From assembly GCF_000716675.1 (NCBI RefSeq), contig NZ_JNXT01000008.1, positions 62,001 to 126,000 of the forward strand: a stretch of DNA of 64,000 bases. Direction: 5' to 3'. The notes under the pieces are model-generated. The model searched no databases and had not been told where the DNA came from. It worked only from the letters and a program-made list of their open reading frames with translations. A program made the position numbers and the translations under genes. Numbering within the stretch: position 1 is the stretch's first letter; each line of letters starts with the position of its first letter. This document shows, piece after piece, positions 19,701-29,870 of this stretch. The stretch is from Streptomyces alboflavus. Its GTDB lineage: Bacteria > Actinomycetota > Actinomycetes > Streptomycetales > Streptomycetaceae.

Positions 19701-22700
19701 CGACGACCTGCTCGGCGGAGCGCGGCACGGCCACGGCGACCCGCTGACCCGGCCCGACACCGGCCGCGCGCAGCGTCGCCGCCAGCGTGTTCTTCGCGTC
19801 GGCCAGTTCGCCGTACGTCAGGGAGCGGGTGTCGCCGTCGAGGCCGCACTGGGTGACGGCGGTGGCAGCCGGGTCGCGGCGCGCGGCGGCGTCGAAGAGC
19901 CCGGCGAGGGTCGTCGGGGTGAGGGGCGCGGGCCGCCGGTCGGCCTCGGGGGCGAGGTCGTCGACCGGGGCGTCGGGCCGGGTGAGCAGGCCGGTGAGGG
20001 TGCGGGTGAAGGTCCGCAGGATGTCCTGGGCGCTCGACTCGCGCAGCAGCTCGCCGTCGTAGATCAGGTTGAAGCGGGGGCGGCCGTCCAGGGCGCGCTC
20101 CACCACCAGTGTCAACGGGTAGTGCGGGGCGCCTTCGTTGACGATGTCGGCGATGACGAGGGTGTCGTCGGGGCCGCGCAGCGCGGCCACGTCGGTCGCG
20201 ACGTCGAACACCACCAGGGTGTCGAAGAGGGATCCCGAGCCCACCTGGCGGCCGATCCGCGCCAGCGAGACGTGCTGGTGCGGCAGGACCGCGCTCTGGT
20301 GTTCCCGCACCGAGGCGAGCAGGTCGCGGGACGTGGTCGTGGCGGCCCAACGGGCGCGCACGGGGATCGTGTTGATGAACAGACCCACCATGTCCTCGAT
20401 GCCGGGCACGTCGGCGTCGCGCCCGGACACGGTGGAGCCGAAGACGACGTCCTCGGTGTGCAGGATGCCGCCGAGGGTCAGCGCCCAGGCGCTGTGCACG
20501 GCGACGCTCAGCGGCACTCCGGCGGCGCGGACGGCTGCGTCGAGGTCGCCCTCCGGCGCCACGGCGGTGTCGGCGAACCGGTCGGACGGGGTGTGCCCCT
20601 TGGCGACCAGCGACGCGCCGGGCAGCTCGGCCAGCTCGCCGCGCCAGACCCGGTCGCTCTCGTCGTCGTCGCGTCCGGCGAGCCAGCTCACGTAGTCGGG
20701 GAAGCCGCCGCGCGGGTACACGGTGCCTGGGGCGTGGTACTCGGCGAGCAGGGAGCGCAGCATCGGCGGCACGGACCAGCCGTCGGCGATGATGTGGTGC
20801 ACGGTCTGCACGAGTACGTTGCGGCCCGCGCCCGCACGGACGAGCGTGTAGCGCATCAGGGGCCCTGTGGCCAGGTCGAACCCGGCACGGCGGTCCCGCT
20901 CGGCGAGGTCGCGCAGCTCGTCGTCGGTGATGCCGGGGCGGTCGAGGGTGGTGAAGGGCGCCTCGGCCCCGCCGTCGAGGACGGAGACCACGCGGCCGTC
21001 GGCGAGGGCCACGAAGCGCGCGGCCAGGTTCGGGTAGAGCGTGAGCAGCCGGGTGGCCGCCGCCGCGAGCCGGGCCTCGTCCACCTCGCCGTCCAGGGTG
21101 AGGAGTTGCTGCTCGACGTAGGCGCCCGCGGAGTCGTCGTCGAAGACGGAGTGGAAGTACAGGCCCTCCTGCAGCGGGGTCAGCGGCAGGATGTCCCGCA
21201 GCGCGGGGCCGTCGAGGGCGTCGACGTCGGCCTGCGTGAGCGGCACCAGGGGGAAGTCGCTGGGCGAGTGGCCGCCCTCGTCGAGCGCGGCGAGGCCGGC
21301 CAGGGCCACCCGGAAGTAGTCCCCGATCGTCGTGATGTCGTCGTCGGTGAACAGGCCTTCGGGCCAGGAGACGGTGGTGACCAGCTCGTACGCGCCGTTC
21401 GCCGCGGGTTCGGCGATGGCGTTGAACTCCAGGGCGCGCGGCAGCCGCATCCTCGGGTCGCGCTTCTCGCCCAACTGTCCTGTGGTGCCCGCCAGTTGCC
21501 AGTCCCCCGACGCGCCCGCGTCGAAGCGGCCGAGGTAGTTGAAGAGCACCTGCGGCGCGGGGGCGTCGAAGGTGGCGCCGGTGAGGTACCGCAGGGCGCC
21601 GTAGGGGACGCCGTTGCCCGGCACCCGGGCCAGGTCGTCCTTGACGGCCTTGAGCGCGGCGGTCAGGTACGCGGGTGCGGTCAGGTCCGGTGCCGTGCCG
21701 GGGTCGACGGTCACCGGGAACAGCGTGGTGAACCAGCCGACCGTACGCGACAGTTCGGGCTCGAAGCCCGCGGCGCCCGCCACGAACCGGCCCTCGCGGC
21801 CGTGGCCCTCCAGCTCGATGTGGGCGTGGCTCTGGTCCTGTCCGAGGTCGCGGCGCCAGCGGGCGAGGGCGACGGCGAGCCCGGTGAGGAGGACGTCGTT
21901 GACGCCCGCGTGGAACTTCGCGGGTATCTCGCCGAGGAGCGCGGCCGTGACCTCGGGGCCGACGGAGACGGTGCGGATCCGCTCCCGTTCGACGGTGTCG
22001 GCCTCGGACAGCGCGCGCCTGGCCACCGGCTGGTCCGGTCCCGGCAGCGGCCGCTGGAAGTACGCCAGGGCCGCATCGAAGTCGGCGCCCGCGAGGAGCT
22101 GTGTCCAGCGCCGGAACGACGTGCCCACCGGCGGCAGTTCGATCGGATCGCCCGCGCTGATCTGACGCCACGCCGTGGCCAGGTCCTCCATCAGGACCCG
22201 CCAGGACACGCCGTCGATCACGACGTGGTGGACGACCACGACGAGCTGCCGCTCCGCGCGCCGCCACACGGCACGCAGCATCACACCGCGGTCCGGGTCG
22301 AGCCCGGCGGTGGCGAGCGCGACGCACTCGTCCAGCGGCAGGCCGCTCTCCTGCCAGGCGACGGACGCCTGGTCGGCCTCCGGGATGTCGAAGCTCCAGC
22401 GGTCGCCGCGTATCAACTCGGCGCGCAGCATGGGGTGGTGGCGGACCAGGGCCGAGAGGGCCGCGTCGAGCGCGTCGGCGGCAAGCTCCGCGGGCGTGTT
22501 CAGGACGACGGACTGCACGAAGCCGTCGATCGCGTCCGTGGTCTCGCCGAGCCACTGCACGATGGGCGAGCCCACGACGGTGCCGGTCGCCGTGTCGCCG
22601 TGGTCCACGGCCGCGACGTCCTCGCGGCTCGCCACCGCGGCGAGGGCACCCACGACGCTGTGCGTGAAGATCTGCCGCGCCGTGACGTACAGGCCCGCGT

Positions 22701-24834
22701 CGCGCAGCGCGCTCAGGAGCGAGATCGCAAGGATGCTGTCGCCGCCGAGCTGGAAGAAGTCCTGGTCGACGCCGACCTCGTCGAGCTGGAGGAGGGTCGC
22801 GACGGCCGCGCACACCGCGCGCTCGTTGTCGGTGGTGGGCGCGACGACCGAGCCCGCGCCGACGGTGGGTTCGGGCAGCGCGTTCCGGTCGAGCTTGCCG
22901 TTCGCGGTGAGGGGAAACTCGGTCATCACGACGAGGTGGGCGGGCACCATGTACTCGACCATGTGCTCGGCGGCCCACGCCTTGACGTCGTCGGCCCCGA
23001 GGTCCTCGCTGCCGGCGGCCGGGATGACGTAGCCGACGAGGTAGGTGCCGCCCGCCGTGTTCTTCTTCGCGACGACGCAGCTGTGCCGCACGGAGGGGTG
23101 CTCGGCGAGGCCGGCCTCGACGTCCTCGATCTCCAGGCGCATGCCGCGGATCTTGATCTGGTTGTCGGCGCGGCCGAGGAAGTCCAGGGACCCGTCGGGG
23201 GCGAAGCGGGCGAGGTCGCCGGTGCGGTAGAGGCGGGAGCCGTCCCCGGCGAAAGGATTCGCCACGAACCGGGACGCCGTCAGGCCCGGCGCGTTCACAT
23301 ACCCGCGGCCCAGCAGGAAGCCGCCGACGTACAGTTCCCCGCCGACCCCGACCGGGACCGGGCGCAGCTCGTCGTCGAGGACGTACAGCTGGGTGTTGGG
23401 GTTGGCCTTGCCGATGGACGTGGACAGGCGCTCGGCCTCGCCCCGGTAGATGACGTGGGAGACCCCGATGGTCGTCTCGGCGGGGCCGTAGCCGTGGTAC
23501 ATGGGGATGTCGAGGCGGGTGCGGAAGCGTTCGTACAGCTCCGGGGTGAGCACCTCGCCACCGCACCAGACGTGGCGCAGGCTGTCGAGGCGGCCGGAGT
23601 CGCCCGCCATCTCCAGGAGGACGTCCAGCATGGACGACACGAGATAGGTGAAAGTGACGCGCTGCTCGGCGATGACGCCCAGGAGGTGGTGCGGGTCGCG
23701 TTCGCCGCCGGGCCGCAGGACCACGAGGCGGCCGCCGCACACCAGCGGCAGGAAGATCTCGTTGATGGAGATGTCGAAGGACAGCGGTGCCTTGAACAGC
23801 GACGCGTCGTCGTGGCCGAAGCCGAGGATCTCGCCGACCTGCCACAGCAGGCGCTCGCTGATGGCCTCGTGGCGGATCATCGCGCCCTTGGGCCGTCCGG
23901 TCGAGCCGGACGTGAAGATCACATACGCGAGGGCGTCGCCGGGGACGGTGATGCCGGTGCCGTCGGTGGGGTGGGCGTCGTACCGCCAGTGGTCGAGGTC
24001 GACGGCCGCGGCGTCCGGTTCGCTCGCGTCGTGCTCGCCGGAGCCGTTCAGCTGGAGGACGACGCGGGCGTCGTCGATGACGACGGCACGGCGCGCGGCG
24101 GGCCACTGCGGGTCGAGCGGGACGAACGCGCAGCCCGCCTGGAGGACGCCGAGGAGCCCGATGACCATCTCGGCCGAGCGGCCGAGGGAGATGCCGACGA
24201 CCTGTTCGGCGGTGAGGCCGCGCTCGATGAGGTGGTGCGCCAACTGGCTGGAGAGTTCCGCTGCTTGACGGTACGTCAGGGAGCGGTGCTCGTCGACGAT
24301 GGCGACGGCGTCGGGCCGGGTCAGGGCCTGCTCGCGGAACATCTCCACGATGGAGGGGCGGACCCGGTCGGCGTGGGTGTCGTTCCACTCGGCCAGGGTC
24401 GCGAGCCGGGCGGCGACGCCGGAGGGGCCGACGGTGCCGAGGGGCCGGTCGGGGAAGTCGGCCAGGTCGTCGAGCGCGAGCTGTGCGGCGGCCAGGTCGA
24501 CACCTTCCGGGACGGCGATGCTCCAGCCGTCCGTGCTGTCCGCACCGTCCGTGCCGTCCGTGCTGTCCGTGCTGTCTTCGGCGACCCGCCAGCCGCCCGG
24601 CCCCACCCCGCCGTTGTCGATCCAGCCGAGGACGTCGGCGAAGAGGGTGCCGGGGGCGAGGTCGATGCCGTCGGGGCTCTGGCCCGTCTCCCAGTACGCC
24701 AGGGCGAGGGCGCAGGCTTCGGCGATGGTCCTGTCGGAGTAGTCGCCCGTACGCCGGCGCGCGTCGGCCAGGCGGGCGGAGGAGAGGCGTACGAGACGCG
24801 CGCGCGATTCCATCGTCGAAGACCCAGCGTTCAT
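13738..24834 (-). CDS. cchH: trimodular non-ribosomal peptide synthetase of the coelichelin type
   Basis: 3698 aa. Approximate order: N-terminal extension (1-155), A1 (158-650), PCP1 (GGDSILAI, 700), E1 ([10 protein letters not shown], 868), C2 (HHIIADGWS, 1348), A2 (1646-2143), PCP2 (GGDSIVAI, 2221), E2 ([10 protein letters not shown], 2398), C3 (2600-3050), A3 (3111-3601), PCP3 (LGGHSMLAV, 3656). There is no thioesterase domain. Pocket residues aligned to GrsA read DINYWGGIGK (A1), DFWNIGMVHK (A2) and DMENLGLINK (A3), which I recall as the coelichelin codes for N5-formyl-N5-hydroxyornithine, threonine and N5-hydroxyornithine. Two E domains fit D-configured residues 1 and 2. C3 has HLLLWDG instead of HHxxxDG. 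An alternative ATG lies 21 bases downstream (24813). Confidence 0.93.
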   Translation of the reverse strand: MNAGSSTMESRARLVRLSSARLADARRRTGDYSDRTIAEACALALAYWETGQSPDGIDLAPGTLFADVLGWIDNGGVGPGGWRVAEDSTDSTDGTDGADSTDGWSIAVPEGVDLAAAQLALDDLADFPDRPLGTVGPSGVAARLATLAEWNDTHADRVRPSIVEMFREQALTRPDAVAIVDEHRSLTYRQAAELSSQLAHHLIERGLTAEQVVGISLGRSAEMVIGLLGVLQAGCAFVPLDPQWPAARRAVVIDDARVVLQLNGSGEHDASEPDAAAVDLDHWRYDAHPTDGTGITVPGDALAYVIFTSGSTGRPKGAMIRHEAISERLLWQVGEILGFGHDDASLFKAPLSFDISINEIFLPLVCGGRLVVLRPGGERDPHHLLGVIAEQRVTFTYLVSSMLDVLLEMAGDSGRLDSLRHVWCGGEVLTPELYERFRTRLDIPMYHGYGPAETTIGVSHVIYRGEAERLSTSIGKANPNTQLYVLDDELRPVPVGVGGELYVGGFLLGRGYVNAPGLTASRFVANPFAGDGSRLYRTGDLARFAPDGSLDFLGRADNQIKIRGMRLEIEDVEAGLAEHPSVRHSCVVAKKNTAGGTYLVGYVIPAAGSEDLGADDVKAWAAEHMVEYMVPAHLVVMTEFPLTANGKLDRNALPEPTVGAGSVVAPTTDNERAVCAAVATLLQLDEVGVDQDFFQLGGDSILAISLLSALRDAGLYVTARQIFTHSVVGALAAVASREDVAAVDHGDTATGTVVGSPIVQWLGETTDAIDGFVQSVVLNTPAELAADALDAALSALVRHHPMLRAELIRGDRWSFDIPEADQASVAWQESGLPLDECVALATAGLDPDRGVMLRAVWRRAERQLVVVVHHVVIDGVSWRVLMEDLATAWRQISAGDPIELPPVGTSFRRWTQLLAGADFDAALAYFQRPLPGPDQPVARRALSEADTVERERIRTVSVGPEVTAALLGEIPAKFHAGVNDVLLTGLAVALARWRRDLGQDQSHAHIELEGHGREGRFVAGAAGFEPELSRTVGWFTTLFPVTVDPGTAPDLTAPAYLTAALKAVKDDLARVPGNGVPYGALRYLTGATFDAPAPQVLFNYLGRFDAGASGDWQLAGTTGQLGEKRDPRMRLPRALEFNAIAEPAANGAYELVTTVSWPEGLFTDDDITTIGDYFRVALAGLAALDEGGHSPSDFPLVPLTQADVDALDGPALRDILPLTPLQEGLYFHSVFDDDSAGAYVEQQLLTLDGEVDEARLAAAATRLLTLYPNLAARFVALADGRVVSVLDGGAEAPFTTLDRPGITDDELRDLAERDRRAGFDLATGPLMRYTLVRAGAGRNVLVQTVHHIIADGWSVPPMLRSLLAEYHAPGTVYPRGGFPDYVSWLAGRDDDESDRVWRGELAELPGASLVAKGHTPSDRFADTAVAPEGDLDAAVRAAGVPLSVAVHSAWALTLGGILHTEDVVFGSTVSGRDADVPGIEDMVGLFINTIPVRARWAATTTSRDLLASVREHQSAVLPHQHVSLARIGRQVGSGSLFDTLVVFDVATDVAALRGPDDTLVIADIVNEGAPHYPLTLVVERALDGRPRFNLIYDGELLRESSAQDILRTFTRTLTGLLTRPDAPVDDLAPEADRRPAPLTPTTLAGLFDAAARRDPAATAVTQCGLDGDTRSLTYGELADAKNTLAATLRAAGVGPGQRVAVAVPRSAEQVVALVAVVTAGGAYVPLDLAYPDDRLAYILTDAAPQVVLVDREQRDRFTGLLARAGVPARVLVQGEEPAPEDGLPQGAPGPAPVVDWHDPAYVIYTSGSTGRPKGVVVPHSSVVTLLANTQPDMGFGPDDVWVQFHSFSFDFAVWELWGALAHGSELLLPDYALTRSPVDFHRLVRERGVTVLNQTPSAFYQFIEADRHAGEHVTALRRIIFGGEALDLGRLRGWVERHGTGTPELVNMYGITETTVHVTHRVLTDDDFGPGDDVSPIGGPIPGLVTYLLDDRLRPVPPGREGAIYVAGDQVSLGYLGRPALTAGRFVADPFAGDGSRMYHTGDLARRTLDGELQFTGRADDQVQLKGFRIELGEVENAVRQLDGVVDAAVTVADSGDHLVAHMVGQVPGEFAALLATKLPVHMVPGRALTIDALPLTVNGKLDRKALVERASRDDAQAGPARGAGNCAPSHHARAADNAQETPRAAADVSHDAMAELVRIFTEALPGAEVTADTDFFRAGGDSIVAITVINRARALGLTIAPKDMFLLKTPRGLAEHLATRTPHAAQAPVPVRHEDGPLAPTPIILRQRELGGSLSRFAQARTLAAPEGTGFADAERAARAVVAAHPALRLRLRVEHGVWALRTEPAREITVVRADTTDATAVADEAAARLDPESGDVVAFAWLETSRTLVVTVHHLAVDAVSWLILLDDLATAMSGADLAPPTTSYAEYAEALTLTAAQAADGIGHWITTLQAPALLPEAEGAAKAEGPRERTVVLAPDVSDRLTRTAPAALGIGLTELLCGALRTALTHIQETPTDLAVELERHGRVPVEEHHDYTRTVGWFTAIAPVRLSAHTDPVAAAREVAERQPDEHAHVAYGQLAYLNPQTAPLLAARPQVLFNYLGRGSESQALHLTGGDQGSPYAVEVNAWIDADTGRLHTAFTLADGIPDAITEHWHNALEHIADAAGTAERTAPVTPLQRGLFFQAQMAGQAGHYVAQSWFTFDRRLDVDALAGAMSYVMWRHPVVGAGFATDDDGNPVQVLKAAGRRVDVRTVELTTDAEVEELRTRDRDTGFDPGEPPLIRLTVVRLPDGRDGLLLSYHLLLWDGWSREIVLRDLFDAYEANLAGAPHDPTPATPSFEDHARALAAKDPAVSERFWADQLAALPGPTLLAGPTPTVSDELPTALVHTLSAEQSDLLRDAAKAHGVTLNSVLTGAFGLLLGAHTGRSDAVFGVTVSGRDGEGLADIVGVLLNTVPMWTRARPEATARAYLESVQTARVEAMEHEHLGLGEIQRASGHDTLFDNLFVLQNFLDMDAFAEMNARHGITSVQADDSTHYPFTWVVTPGDRLTVKLEHRDGDTENARRLLDDYVRVLEDLARSTGPVGALPGLGKQPEPDARTDVGTDTVVDRFDRAADRDPQRVALVAHGATMTFAELRDRSRAVAGVLAGRGIGPERNVGLAIPRSLDSIVALFAVLRVGAAYVPLELDHPDERIAAIVEDARPDVVLTVSAVSPRLTGDVLGTDDLIELDLPLPAAEPFVTFTPDDPDRLRHPAYTIYTSGSTGKPKGVVTEYAGLTNMLINHQRRIFEPVLAVHDHRVFRIAHTVSFAFDMSWEELLWLADGHEVHICDEELRRDAPGLVAYCLEHAIDVINVTPTYAQQLAAEGLLDHPDRRPALVLLGGEAVTSTLWQRLADTEGTVGYNLYGPTEYTINTLGVGTFECQDPVVGVAIDNTDVYVLDPWLRPLPDGVPGELYVAGIGIARGYLGQSAQTAHRFVACPFGAPGERMYRTGDLVVRRPDGNLMYLGRTDQQVKIRGHRVELGEVEAAFAAHAAVRFVAAVAQPDPQVDGAYRLAAYLVLDGSDLAAVAADVGTALPDFLRPTHYAQVDSIPLTVNGKADTKALPEAKPLGALTTAGERGPQTETETVVCEFFAEALDLDDDEVSAVSDFVSLGGHSMLAVRLIGLLRREYGPVVTIRDLFTLRTPEAIARHLDDNS
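24527..24585. repeat. short tandem repeat in the NRPS N-terminal extension
   Basis: Repeated units of the type ccgtccgtg/ctgtccgtg encode a stretch of alternating Asp, Ser, Thr and Gly near residues 87-103 of the synthetase. It lies outside any catalytic domain and may vary in length between strains. Confidence 0.6.
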
Positions 24835-24881
24835 CGGAGACTCAGCATTCTTTCCAAGGGCCGAAAGCGAGCCCGGCCTTA

Positions 24882-24896
24882 CTAAGGTTTACCTAA
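24882..24896 (-). promoter_or_regulatory. weak iron box upstream of the NRPS gene
   Basis: On the minus strand TTAGGTAAACCTTAG reads as two iron-box half sites. It lies about 50 bases before the NRPS start and overlaps the stop codon of the preceding exporter gene. The match to the 19-base consensus is lower than at the other boxes of the cluster. Confidence 0.6.
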
Positions 24897-26680
24897 CTGC
24901 CTTCGCGCCAGGCCCGCCAGAGTCGTGCGTACCGGCCGCCGAGCGCCACCAGCTCGTCGTGCGTGCCCTGCTCCACGACGCGCCCGGCGTCGAGCACGGC
25001 GATGCGGTCGGCCGCCATCGCCTGGGTCAGCCGGTGCGCCACGAACAACGTGGTCCGGCCCGCGCACGCGGCGAGCACGGCCCGCTCGAGGTCGGCGGCG
25101 CCCTCGCTGCCGGCCTCGGCGGTCGACTCGTCGAGCACCACGACGGGCGTGCGGCCGAGGACGAGCCGGGCCAGGGCGATATGGGCGACCTTGGTGACGT
25201 CCAGGCGCTCGCCGCCCTCGCCGACCATGGTGTCCAGGCCCTCGGGCAGCGCCTCGACCCAGCGGTCGGCGCCGACCGTGCGCAGCGCGTCCATCAGCTC
25301 GGCGTCGGTCGCCTCCGGCGCGGCCAGGCGCAGGTCGTCGGCGAGCGGACCGGAGAACACATGGGTCTCCTGCGTCAGGATGCTCACCAGGGCCCGCGCC
25401 CCGGCCTCGTCCAGTCCTGCCAGGTCGGTCGACCCGATCCGCACCGAGCCGGACTGCGGGGTCCCGATGCCCGCGATCAGCGCGGCGAGCGTCGACTTGC
25501 CCGCGCCCGTCGCGCCCACCAGGGCCAGCGAACCGCCTGCCGGGATCGACAGGTCGACGTCCCTGAGGACCGGTTCCTCGGTGTCGGGATAGGTGAAGGT
25601 GAGACCGGCCACGGTCACCGGGTACGACAGGGCCTCGGCCGAGGGGACGGCCGTGTCGCCCACGAGCCGCTCCTCCGCCTCCTCCCCGAGGACCCCGACG
25701 AGGCGGGTCAGGCTCGCGCCCGACTTCTGCGCCTCGTCGAAGGTGAACATGATGGCGCCCAGCGGGGTGAAGAGCCGGTGGAACATCAGCGGGGCCGCCG
25801 ACACCTGGCCGAGGCTCGCGGCGTCGGCCTCCAACAGGGCGTACCCGACCACGATGATGAGGACGAGACCGATGAACTCGGCGCGGTTCTCACGGCCGAC
25901 GAAGCGGCCGAAGAACCGGAACACCTCGATGCCGTACTCGCGCACGCGCCACGACTCGCTGGTGACCTTCTCGCGGAAGGTGTCCTCCAGGCGGTACGCC
26001 CGGACGGTGTCGATGCCGTTGAGACCGCTGATCAGCGCCTGCGCGCGGTCGGCCTGGGCCACCCGCTGCTTGCGGTAGAGCGGGGCGGACCGGGGCAGGT
26101 ACCAGCGCAGGGCCAGGGCGTACGCGGGCAGCGCGCCGGCGCCCGCGAGGCCGAGCCGCCAGTCGAGCCCGAACATGCCGACCGTGGCGATGAAGACGAG
26201 GACGCCCGCAGAGAAGACCGTGGGGATGGCCATGCGGATGCCCTTGGACAGAACGGCCACGTCGTCGCCGACCCGGGACAGCACGTCCCCGCGGCCGACC
26301 TGCTCGATCCGCGCGCTCGGCATCCCGAGGACCGCGCGGACGGCGCCTTCGCGGAGCCGCGCGAGCAGATCCGCGCCGAGGCGTCCGATGAGATAGGTCG
26401 AGACCGCGGTGGCCACCGCGCCGAGCAGCGCGGCAGCCACCATCAGCACACCGATCCTGAGGAGCATCGAGCGCGACTCGCCCTCGACCACCCCGTCGAC
26501 CACGCGGCCGAGGAGGAGCACGGGCAGCACCTGGAGCGCCGCCCCGGCCACTGTGGTGAGCACGGTGGCGGCCGTCAGCCAGGGCACCTCACGGCAGTGT
26601 GCCGTGACCCATCGGGTGGCCTCGCGTCCGCTCGCCGTGCGCAGGGTCGCCGGGGCGACCCTCGTGTCGGTGGTGCTCAC
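24893..26680 (-). CDS. cchG: siderophore ABC exporter half with degenerate signature motif (CchG type)
   Basis: 595 aa from a GTG at 26680, three bases after the stop of the binding-protein gene. Six-helix exporter domain, then a nucleotide-binding domain with intact Walker A GATGAGKST, Walker B VVVLDEST and switch His in VAHRL. In place of the LSGGQ signature it has LDVTKVAH. Its intact Walker A would pair with the intact signature of the CchI-type half, giving one consensus and one degenerate ATP site in a heterodimer. The likely role is export of the assembled coelichelin-type peptide. Confidence 0.87.
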   Translation of the reverse strand: MSTTDTRVAPATLRTASGREATRWVTAHCREVPWLTAATVLTTVAGAALQVLPVLLLGRVVDGVVEGESRSMLLRIGVLMVAAALLGAVATAVSTYLIGRLGADLLARLREGAVRAVLGMPSARIEQVGRGDVLSRVGDDVAVLSKGIRMAIPTVFSAGVLVFIATVGMFGLDWRLGLAGAGALPAYALALRWYLPRSAPLYRKQRVAQADRAQALISGLNGIDTVRAYRLEDTFREKVTSESWRVREYGIEVFRFFGRFVGRENRAEFIGLVLIIVVGYALLEADAASLGQVSAAPLMFHRLFTPLGAIMFTFDEAQKSGASLTRLVGVLGEEAEERLVGDTAVPSAEALSYPVTVAGLTFTYPDTEEPVLRDVDLSIPAGGSLALVGATGAGKSTLAALIAGIGTPQSGSVRIGSTDLAGLDEAGARALVSILTQETHVFSGPLADDLRLAAPEATDAELMDALRTVGADRWVEALPEGLDTMVGEGGERLDVTKVAHIALARLVLGRTPVVVLDESTAEAGSEGAADLERAVLAACAGRTTLFVAHRLTQAMAADRIAVLDAGRVVEQGTHDELVALGGRYARLWRAWREGS

Positions 26681-26683
26681 TAC

Positions 26684-27745
26684 CTAGTCGACCGACTCGA
26701 CGAGTTCGTCGATGGCGTAGGGCAGGGACAGCAGGGTGCCCTGGGACATGGCCGCGCCGACGGCCGGGCCCTCGCTGTCGAGCAGGTAGGACACGTTGCC
26801 CTTCTTCACCGCGTCCAGGTTGGCGAAGAGCTTGAACTTCTTCAGCGCGGCGGTGTCGGCCTTGTCGTTGATGACGAAGATGTGGTCGACGTCGACCAGG
26901 TCGGTGCGCTCCGGGGAGAGCTGGGTGGAGAAGTTGCCGTCGGCGACCTTGTCGATCTCGGTCTGGTACTTGTAGCCGATGCCCGTCACCAGGCGTCCGC
27001 GGACGTCGGTGGAGGTGAACGGCGCGAGGGACTTCTTGTACCAGGACAGCGCGACGGCGGTCTTGCTCGCCAGCTTCGGGTGGTCCTTCTTGGCCTTGTC
27101 GAGCTTGGCCTGGATGCCCGCGACCAGCTTCTTGCCCTTGGCCTCCTGGCCGAGGGCCTTGCCGATGTGCACCGCGTTGTCCTGCCACGGGGCGCTGAAG
27201 AGTTCCTTCTCGCCCTTGGTGCGGCCCACCGTCGGGGCGATCTTGGAGAGCTTGTCGTAGGCGGCCTTGTCGACCTCGGAGTACACCGCGATGATCAGGT
27301 CCGGGCGGAGCGCGGCGATCTTCTCGTAGTTCGGCCCCGAGTCGCCGTTCTTCATGATGACCTCGGGCTTGGTGTCGCCCCACTCGTCCTTCACCCACGG
27401 CCACTGGGTGTTGATGTCGGGGGTCTTGCCCGCCGGGTTCGGGTACTGGTCGGTCATGCCGACCGGCTTGACGCCGAACGCGAGGACGGCCTGGTCGTCG
27501 GTGTATCCGACGGTGACGACCCGCTTGGGGGCCTTCTTCACCTCGGTGGACCCGAACGCGTGCTCCACGGTGACGGGGAACTTGCCGGCGGCGGCCGGGG
27601 CGTTCTTGTCGCCGCTGTCGTCCCCGTCGTCCTTCTTGTCCGAACCGCATCCCGCGAGGAGGCCGACACCGAGGGTCGCCGCGGACACTATGGCCGCCAC
27701 CCGCCGCCAGGACCGCCTCTTGAGCGTCGTTCCATGGAGATGCAT
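26684..27745 (-). CDS. cchF: ferric-coelichelin-type binding lipoprotein
   Basis: 353 aa. Signal peptide with lipobox LLAGCGSDKK (Cys near residue 33), then an Asp/Gly-rich linker and a FecB-like substrate-binding fold: KRVVTVGYTDDQAVLAFGVKPVG, ALRPDLIIAVYSE, and late LLDSEGPAVGAAMSQGTLLSLPYAIDELVE. It would bind the ferric siderophore at the cell surface and hand it to the CchC/CchD permease. It has its own iron box upstream and is followed at 3 bases by the exporter gene, so import and export components share a transcript. Confidence 0.9.
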   Translation of the reverse strand: MHLHGTTLKRRSWRRVAAIVSAATLGVGLLAGCGSDKKDDGDDSGDKNAPAAAGKFPVTVEHAFGSTEVKKAPKRVVTVGYTDDQAVLAFGVKPVGMTDQYPNPAGKTPDINTQWPWVKDEWGDTKPEVIMKNGDSGPNYEKIAALRPDLIIAVYSEVDKAAYDKLSKIAPTVGRTKGEKELFSAPWQDNAVHIGKALGQEAKGKKLVAGIQAKLDKAKKDHPKLASKTAVALSWYKKSLAPFTSTDVRGRLVTGIGYKYQTEIDKVADGNFSTQLSPERTDLVDVDHIFVINDKADTAALKKFKLFANLDAVKKGNVSYLLDSEGPAVGAAMSQGTLLSLPYAIDELVESVD

Positions 27746-27815
27746 CCGAGATCCCTTGCTTTCGCGCTGACCGTGCGCCCCTGCCTTAGGGCAGCCAAAC
27801 TTTATCCTGCCAAAG

Positions 27816-27834
27816 TGAGGTTAGCCTAGCCTAA
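27816..27834 (-). promoter_or_regulatory. iron box upstream of the binding-protein gene
   Basis: TGAGGTTAGCCTAGCCTAA matches TTAGGTTAGGCTAACCTAA at 16 of 19 positions and lies about 70 bases before the lipoprotein start, between it and the ATPase gene. Confidence 0.85.
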
Positions 27835-27858
27835 CCTTCAACTTGCCGCGTCAAGAGT

Positions 27859-28698
27859 TCAGTCCAGTGATACATGCGTACGACCGATGGGCACGATCAG
27901 CGGCCGATCCCCCACCGGGTCGTCAATCACCTTGGCGCGCAGCCCGAATGCCTCCTCCAGCAATTCCGCGGTCATCACGTCACGCGGATGCCCCTGCGCC
28001 AGAATCGCCCCCTCGCGCATCACGATGAGGTTGTCGCTGTAGCGCGTCGCCAGATTCAGGTCGTGCAGCACCATCACCACCGCGCAGCCCGACTCGTGCA
28101 GATCGTCCACGAGGTCGAGGACGTCGACGGCGTGCGCCAGGTCCAGATAGGTCGTCGGCTCGTCGAGGAGCAGCAGGTCGGTGCCCTGGGCCAGGGTCAT
28201 GGAGATCCAGACGCGCTGGCGCTGGCCGCCGGAGAGGGAGTCGACGGGCCGGTCGGCCAGGTCGGCGACGCCGGTCATGGCGAGGGCGCGCTCCACCACG
28301 GCGGCGTCGTCCGAGGACCACTGGCGCAGCCAGCTCTGGTGCGGATGGCGGCCCCTGGCGACCAGGTCGGACACCGTGAGGCCCTCCGGCGCGACCGGCG
28401 CCTGCGGCAGCAGCCCGAGCTTCTTCGCCACGTCCTTGGTCCTGAGCTTGGCGATGTCGTCGCCGTCGAGCACGACCGACCCCTTGGTCGGCTTCAACAG
28501 GCGTGACAGCGTCCGCAGGAGGGTCGACTTCCCGCAGCCGTTGGGGCCGATGATGGTGGTGATCACTCCTGGCGGTATCGCCACGTCGAGATCGTCGATG
28601 ACGGTCCGCGCGCCGTATCCGACGCTGACGCCTTTCGCCGTGAGCCGCGAGGCGTCAGCGACCCCTGACTCGATCTCGGTGATGTACTGAGCGACCAC
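27859..28698 (-). CDS. cchE: ferric-siderophore importer ATPase (CchE type)
   Basis: 279 aa. FecE-type ATPase with Walker A GPNGCGKST, signature [12 protein letters not shown], Walker B LLLLDEPTTYLDL and switch His in VLHDLNLA. It drives uptake through the CchC/CchD permease with the CchF-type lipoprotein. An iron box lies 18 bases upstream of its start, so it may be transcribed both alone and by read-through from the permease genes. Confidence 0.9.
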   Translation of the reverse strand: MVAQYITEIESGVADASRLTAKGVSVGYGARTVIDDLDVAIPPGVITTIIGPNGCGKSTLLRTLSRLLKPTKGSVVLDGDDIAKLRTKDVAKKLGLLPQAPVAPEGLTVSDLVARGRHPHQSWLRQWSSDDAAVVERALAMTGVADLADRPVDSLSGGQRQRVWISMTLAQGTDLLLLDEPTTYLDLAHAVDVLDLVDDLHESGCAVVMVLHDLNLATRYSDNLIVMREGAILAQGHPRDVMTAELLEEAFGLRAKVIDDPVGDRPLIVPIGRTHVSLD

Positions 28699-28715
28699 AA
28701 GCCCCCCTCATTTAT

Positions 28716-28734
28716 TTAGGTTTGCCTCACCTTT
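28716..28734 (-). promoter_or_regulatory. iron box upstream of the importer ATPase gene
   Basis: TTAGGTTTGCCTCACCTTT matches the iron-box form TTAGGTTAGGCTCACCTAA at 15 of 19 positions and lies just before the ATPase start codon. Confidence 0.8.
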
Positions 28735-28741
28735 GTACCAG

Positions 28742-29857
28742 TTATTTCAGGTTCGCCCGCACCAGCAGATAGACGAGGAAAGGGCCGCCGATCACGGCGG
28801 TGACCACACCGACCGGGACGGTGATCGGCAGTGCGGTGCGGGCGATGAGGTCCGAGCCGATGAGGAGCAGCGCCCCCACCATCCCGGAGGCCACCAACGG
28901 CGGCGTGGGGCAGCGCGCCAGACGCATCGCCACCTGCGGCGCGACCAGCGCGACGAACGGCACGGGACCCGCGGCGCTCACCGCCACGGCGGCCAGCAGC
29001 ACCGCGCACAGGAGCAGGACCGCGCGCACCACCCCGAAGCGCACGCCGAGGCCGGCGGCCACGTCGTCGCCGAAGTGCAGGGGCTTGAACTGGAAGGCCA
29101 CGCACGCCACCACGACCAGGAGGCCGAGCGTGCCCCAGAGGGCAATCCAGACCTCGTCCCACGACCGGTTGTCCAGCGAGCCGACCAGCCACACCTGGGC
29201 GCGGGCCACGTCCTTGATGTCGGCCTTGACGAGCAGCCAGGTGGTGATCGCCTCCATCATGGCGCTCGCCGAGATGCCGATGAGGATGAGCCGGAAGCCG
29301 TCGATGCCCCGGCGCCACGCCAGGAAGTACACGAGCAGTCCGGTGCCGAGTCCGCCCGCGAGCGCCGCCGCGGACAGGCCCACGGAGCTGACGACCGCCG
29401 CGGCCGCGCCGCCCGACACCGTGATCAGGAACACCGCGACGGCGCTGGCGCCTTGGGTGATCCCCAGGATGTCGGGGCTGGCCAGCGGGTTGCGGGCGAT
29501 GGACTGGGTGAGCGCGCCGGAGACGCCGAGCGCGATGCCGACGACGAGCCCGGCGAGGGCACGCGGCATCCGCAGATCCATGATCACGAACTCGTCGACC
29601 TGCTCGCCCCGGCCGAAGAGGGTGGCGATGACCTGGGACAGGCCGATGGGGAAGTCCCCGATGCTGATGGAGAGGCAGAACAGCAGGAAGGCCCCCGCCG
29701 CCAGGACCAGCGTGACGAGGGCGACCCACGGCCGCCACACGAACGACACGCCGCCGAGCCGCACGCCCGGCGCCACCGTTGCCTTCACTTCCGTCCCGCT
29801 CCCCCGCATGTGTGCGCCGCGCCCCGTCCCGTTCATCCGCTTACGAACTCTCCGCAT
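28742..29857 (-). CDS. cchD: ferric-siderophore permease, FecCD type (CchD type)
   Basis: 371 aa from the ATG at 29857 (start MRRVRKRM, with AGGG just upstream). Later in-frame ATGs at 29836 and 29809 are possible, and the frame also extends upstream into the preceding gene. Typical FecCD permease with about 9-10 membrane segments; conserved blocks LRMPRALAGLVVGIALGVSGALTQSIARNPLASPDILGI and a C-terminal GPFLVYLLVRANLK. It pairs with the next permease to form the translocation pathway. The upstream permease gene ends 13 bases before this start. Confidence 0.88.
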   Translation of the reverse strand: MRRVRKRMNGTGRGAHMRGSGTEVKATVAPGVRLGGVSFVWRPWVALVTLVLAAGAFLLFCLSISIGDFPIGLSQVIATLFGRGEQVDEFVIMDLRMPRALAGLVVGIALGVSGALTQSIARNPLASPDILGITQGASAVAVFLITVSGGAAAAVVSSVGLSAAALAGGLGTGLLVYFLAWRRGIDGFRLILIGISASAMMEAITTWLLVKADIKDVARAQVWLVGSLDNRSWDEVWIALWGTLGLLVVVACVAFQFKPLHFGDDVAAGLGVRFGVVRAVLLLCAVLLAAVAVSAAGPVPFVALVAPQVAMRLARCPTPPLVASGMVGALLLIGSDLIARTALPITVPVGVVTAVIGGPFLVYLLVRANLK

Positions 29858-29870
29858 GCCCTTGTCCGGT

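Noticed and set aside
13087..24885. A 3932-codon open frame on the plus strand opposite the NRPS gene
   Set aside because: It is the mirror of the NRPS codons in GC-rich DNA: the product is repetitive Arg/Gly/Val/Glu-rich sequence with no domains, while the minus strand shows every NRPS motif in order.
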